Positions 31,548 to 31,776 of a stretch of DNA of 31,776 bases are shown here, in pieces; position 1 is the first letter of the stretch, and each line of letters begins with the position of its first letter. A program made the position numbers and the translations under genes. A model generated the notes under the pieces. The model searched no databases. It was given only the letters and a program-made list of their open reading frames with translations, and was not told the DNA's origin. Location: contig DAIOEN010000069.1 in NCBI GenBank assembly GCA_036746235.1, positions 1 to 31,776 of the forward strand, in the 5' to 3' direction. This DNA is from CALARM01 sp036746235 (lineage in GTDB: Bacteria > Vulcanimicrobiota > SpSt-956 > JAKJGF01).

Positions 31548-31776
31548 GTGATTATTAAAATATTAACAGGCCTTCTTTTATTATTTCTGTTAACCTGTCC
31601 GGCCTTTTCTATGGCAACAGGTGATATATTTGTAAATTCTCAGCCTGTAGGTGCTACTGTTTTCCTGGACGAGAAAAACATGGGAACGACACCTCTGCCT
31701 CTATATAAAATCCCTGAAGGGAAACATACCCTTAAGATCACTCTGAAAGACCAGCAGGAAGTAATCAAGGAAATAG
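31548..31776 (+). CDS. PEGA-domain exported protein (partial, runs off the window)
   Basis: 76 codons are visible. A signal peptide of about 22 residues (IIKILTGLLLLFLLTCPAFS) is followed by GDIFVNSQPVGATVFLDEK and GTTPLPLYKIPEGKHTLKI, a standard PEGA domain: a small surface beta-sandwich found in bacterial envelope proteins, often next to other domains. GTG 31548 is chosen because AGGGGT lies 8 nt upstream and the signal peptide begins there. The rest of the protein is outside the window, so its overall function cannot be judged. Confidence 0.8.
   Translation, partial: MIIKILTGLLLLFLLTCPAFSMATGDIFVNSQPVGATVFLDEKNMGTTPLPLYKIPEGKHTLKITLKDQQEVIKEI

Overview
The window is AT-rich bacterial DNA (about two thirds A+T by eye) using the standard bacterial code, with several TTG and GTG starts. 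Six proteins begin with a lipoprotein signal peptide ending in a Gly-Cys or Ser-Cys lipobox, so the host has a cell envelope carrying many surface or periplasmic lipoproteins. I cannot assign a phylum. The mix of ordinary housekeeping genes, large repeat-domain lipoproteins linked by Thr/Pro stretches and repeat-rich intergenic gaps suggests an uncultivated lineage with a low-density genome.

Region 1 (1-9.3 kb) is housekeeping-like. It holds a lysozyme-fold protein (minus), a nitrilase-family amidohydrolase, a TldD/TldE(PmbA) metalloprotease pair, a cytoplasmic histidine kinase with a degenerate receiver domain, a VanZ-like membrane protein, and the convergent slipin/NfeD membrane-protease pair. 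Almost every gap in this half holds 7-bp tandem repeats of several sequence families.

Region 2 (9.3-18.2 kb) is one co-directional block. An ECF-type sigma factor with what looks like two tandem region-2 domains is followed by a membrane anti-sigma-like protein (HxxxCxxC zinc motif, one TM segment, TPRs, carboxypeptidase-regulatory-like domain). Three lipoproteins then carry NBR1-type Ig domains, carboxypeptidase-regulatory-like domains, an IPT/TIG domain and a YVTN beta-propeller. A plausible reading is an envelope-sensing sigma/anti-sigma pair next to its surface-protein clientele, but that link is inference.

Region 3 (18.2-25.1 kb) is a mosaic. A ~500-bp inverted-repeat element abuts an ankyrin gene fragment. 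It is followed by a beta-helix lipoprotein, a single-domain response regulator cotranscribed with a GIY-YIG protein lacking the usual catalytic residues, an IS66-family insertion sequence with exact 15-bp ends, an 8-bp target duplication and a frameshifted transposase, and a possible PD-(D/E)XK protein.

Region 4 (25.1-31.8 kb) has a translationally coupled lipoprotein pair on the minus strand: a caspase-like cysteine protease with an NBR1-Ig domain, then a cupredoxin/FGE-fold/12-NHL-repeat protein. It ends with a coiled-coil PD-(D/E)XK-like protein and the start of a PEGA-domain protein running off the edge.

The most interesting signal is a conserved ~50-bp intergenic box found three times: upstream of the sigma factor, of the GIY-YIG/response-regulator pair and of the caspase-like lipoprotein. 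Two copies extend into a ~90-bp shared block that also faces a divergent nuclease-like gene, and the IS66 element has split one of these. It could mark a regulon of the local sigma factor.
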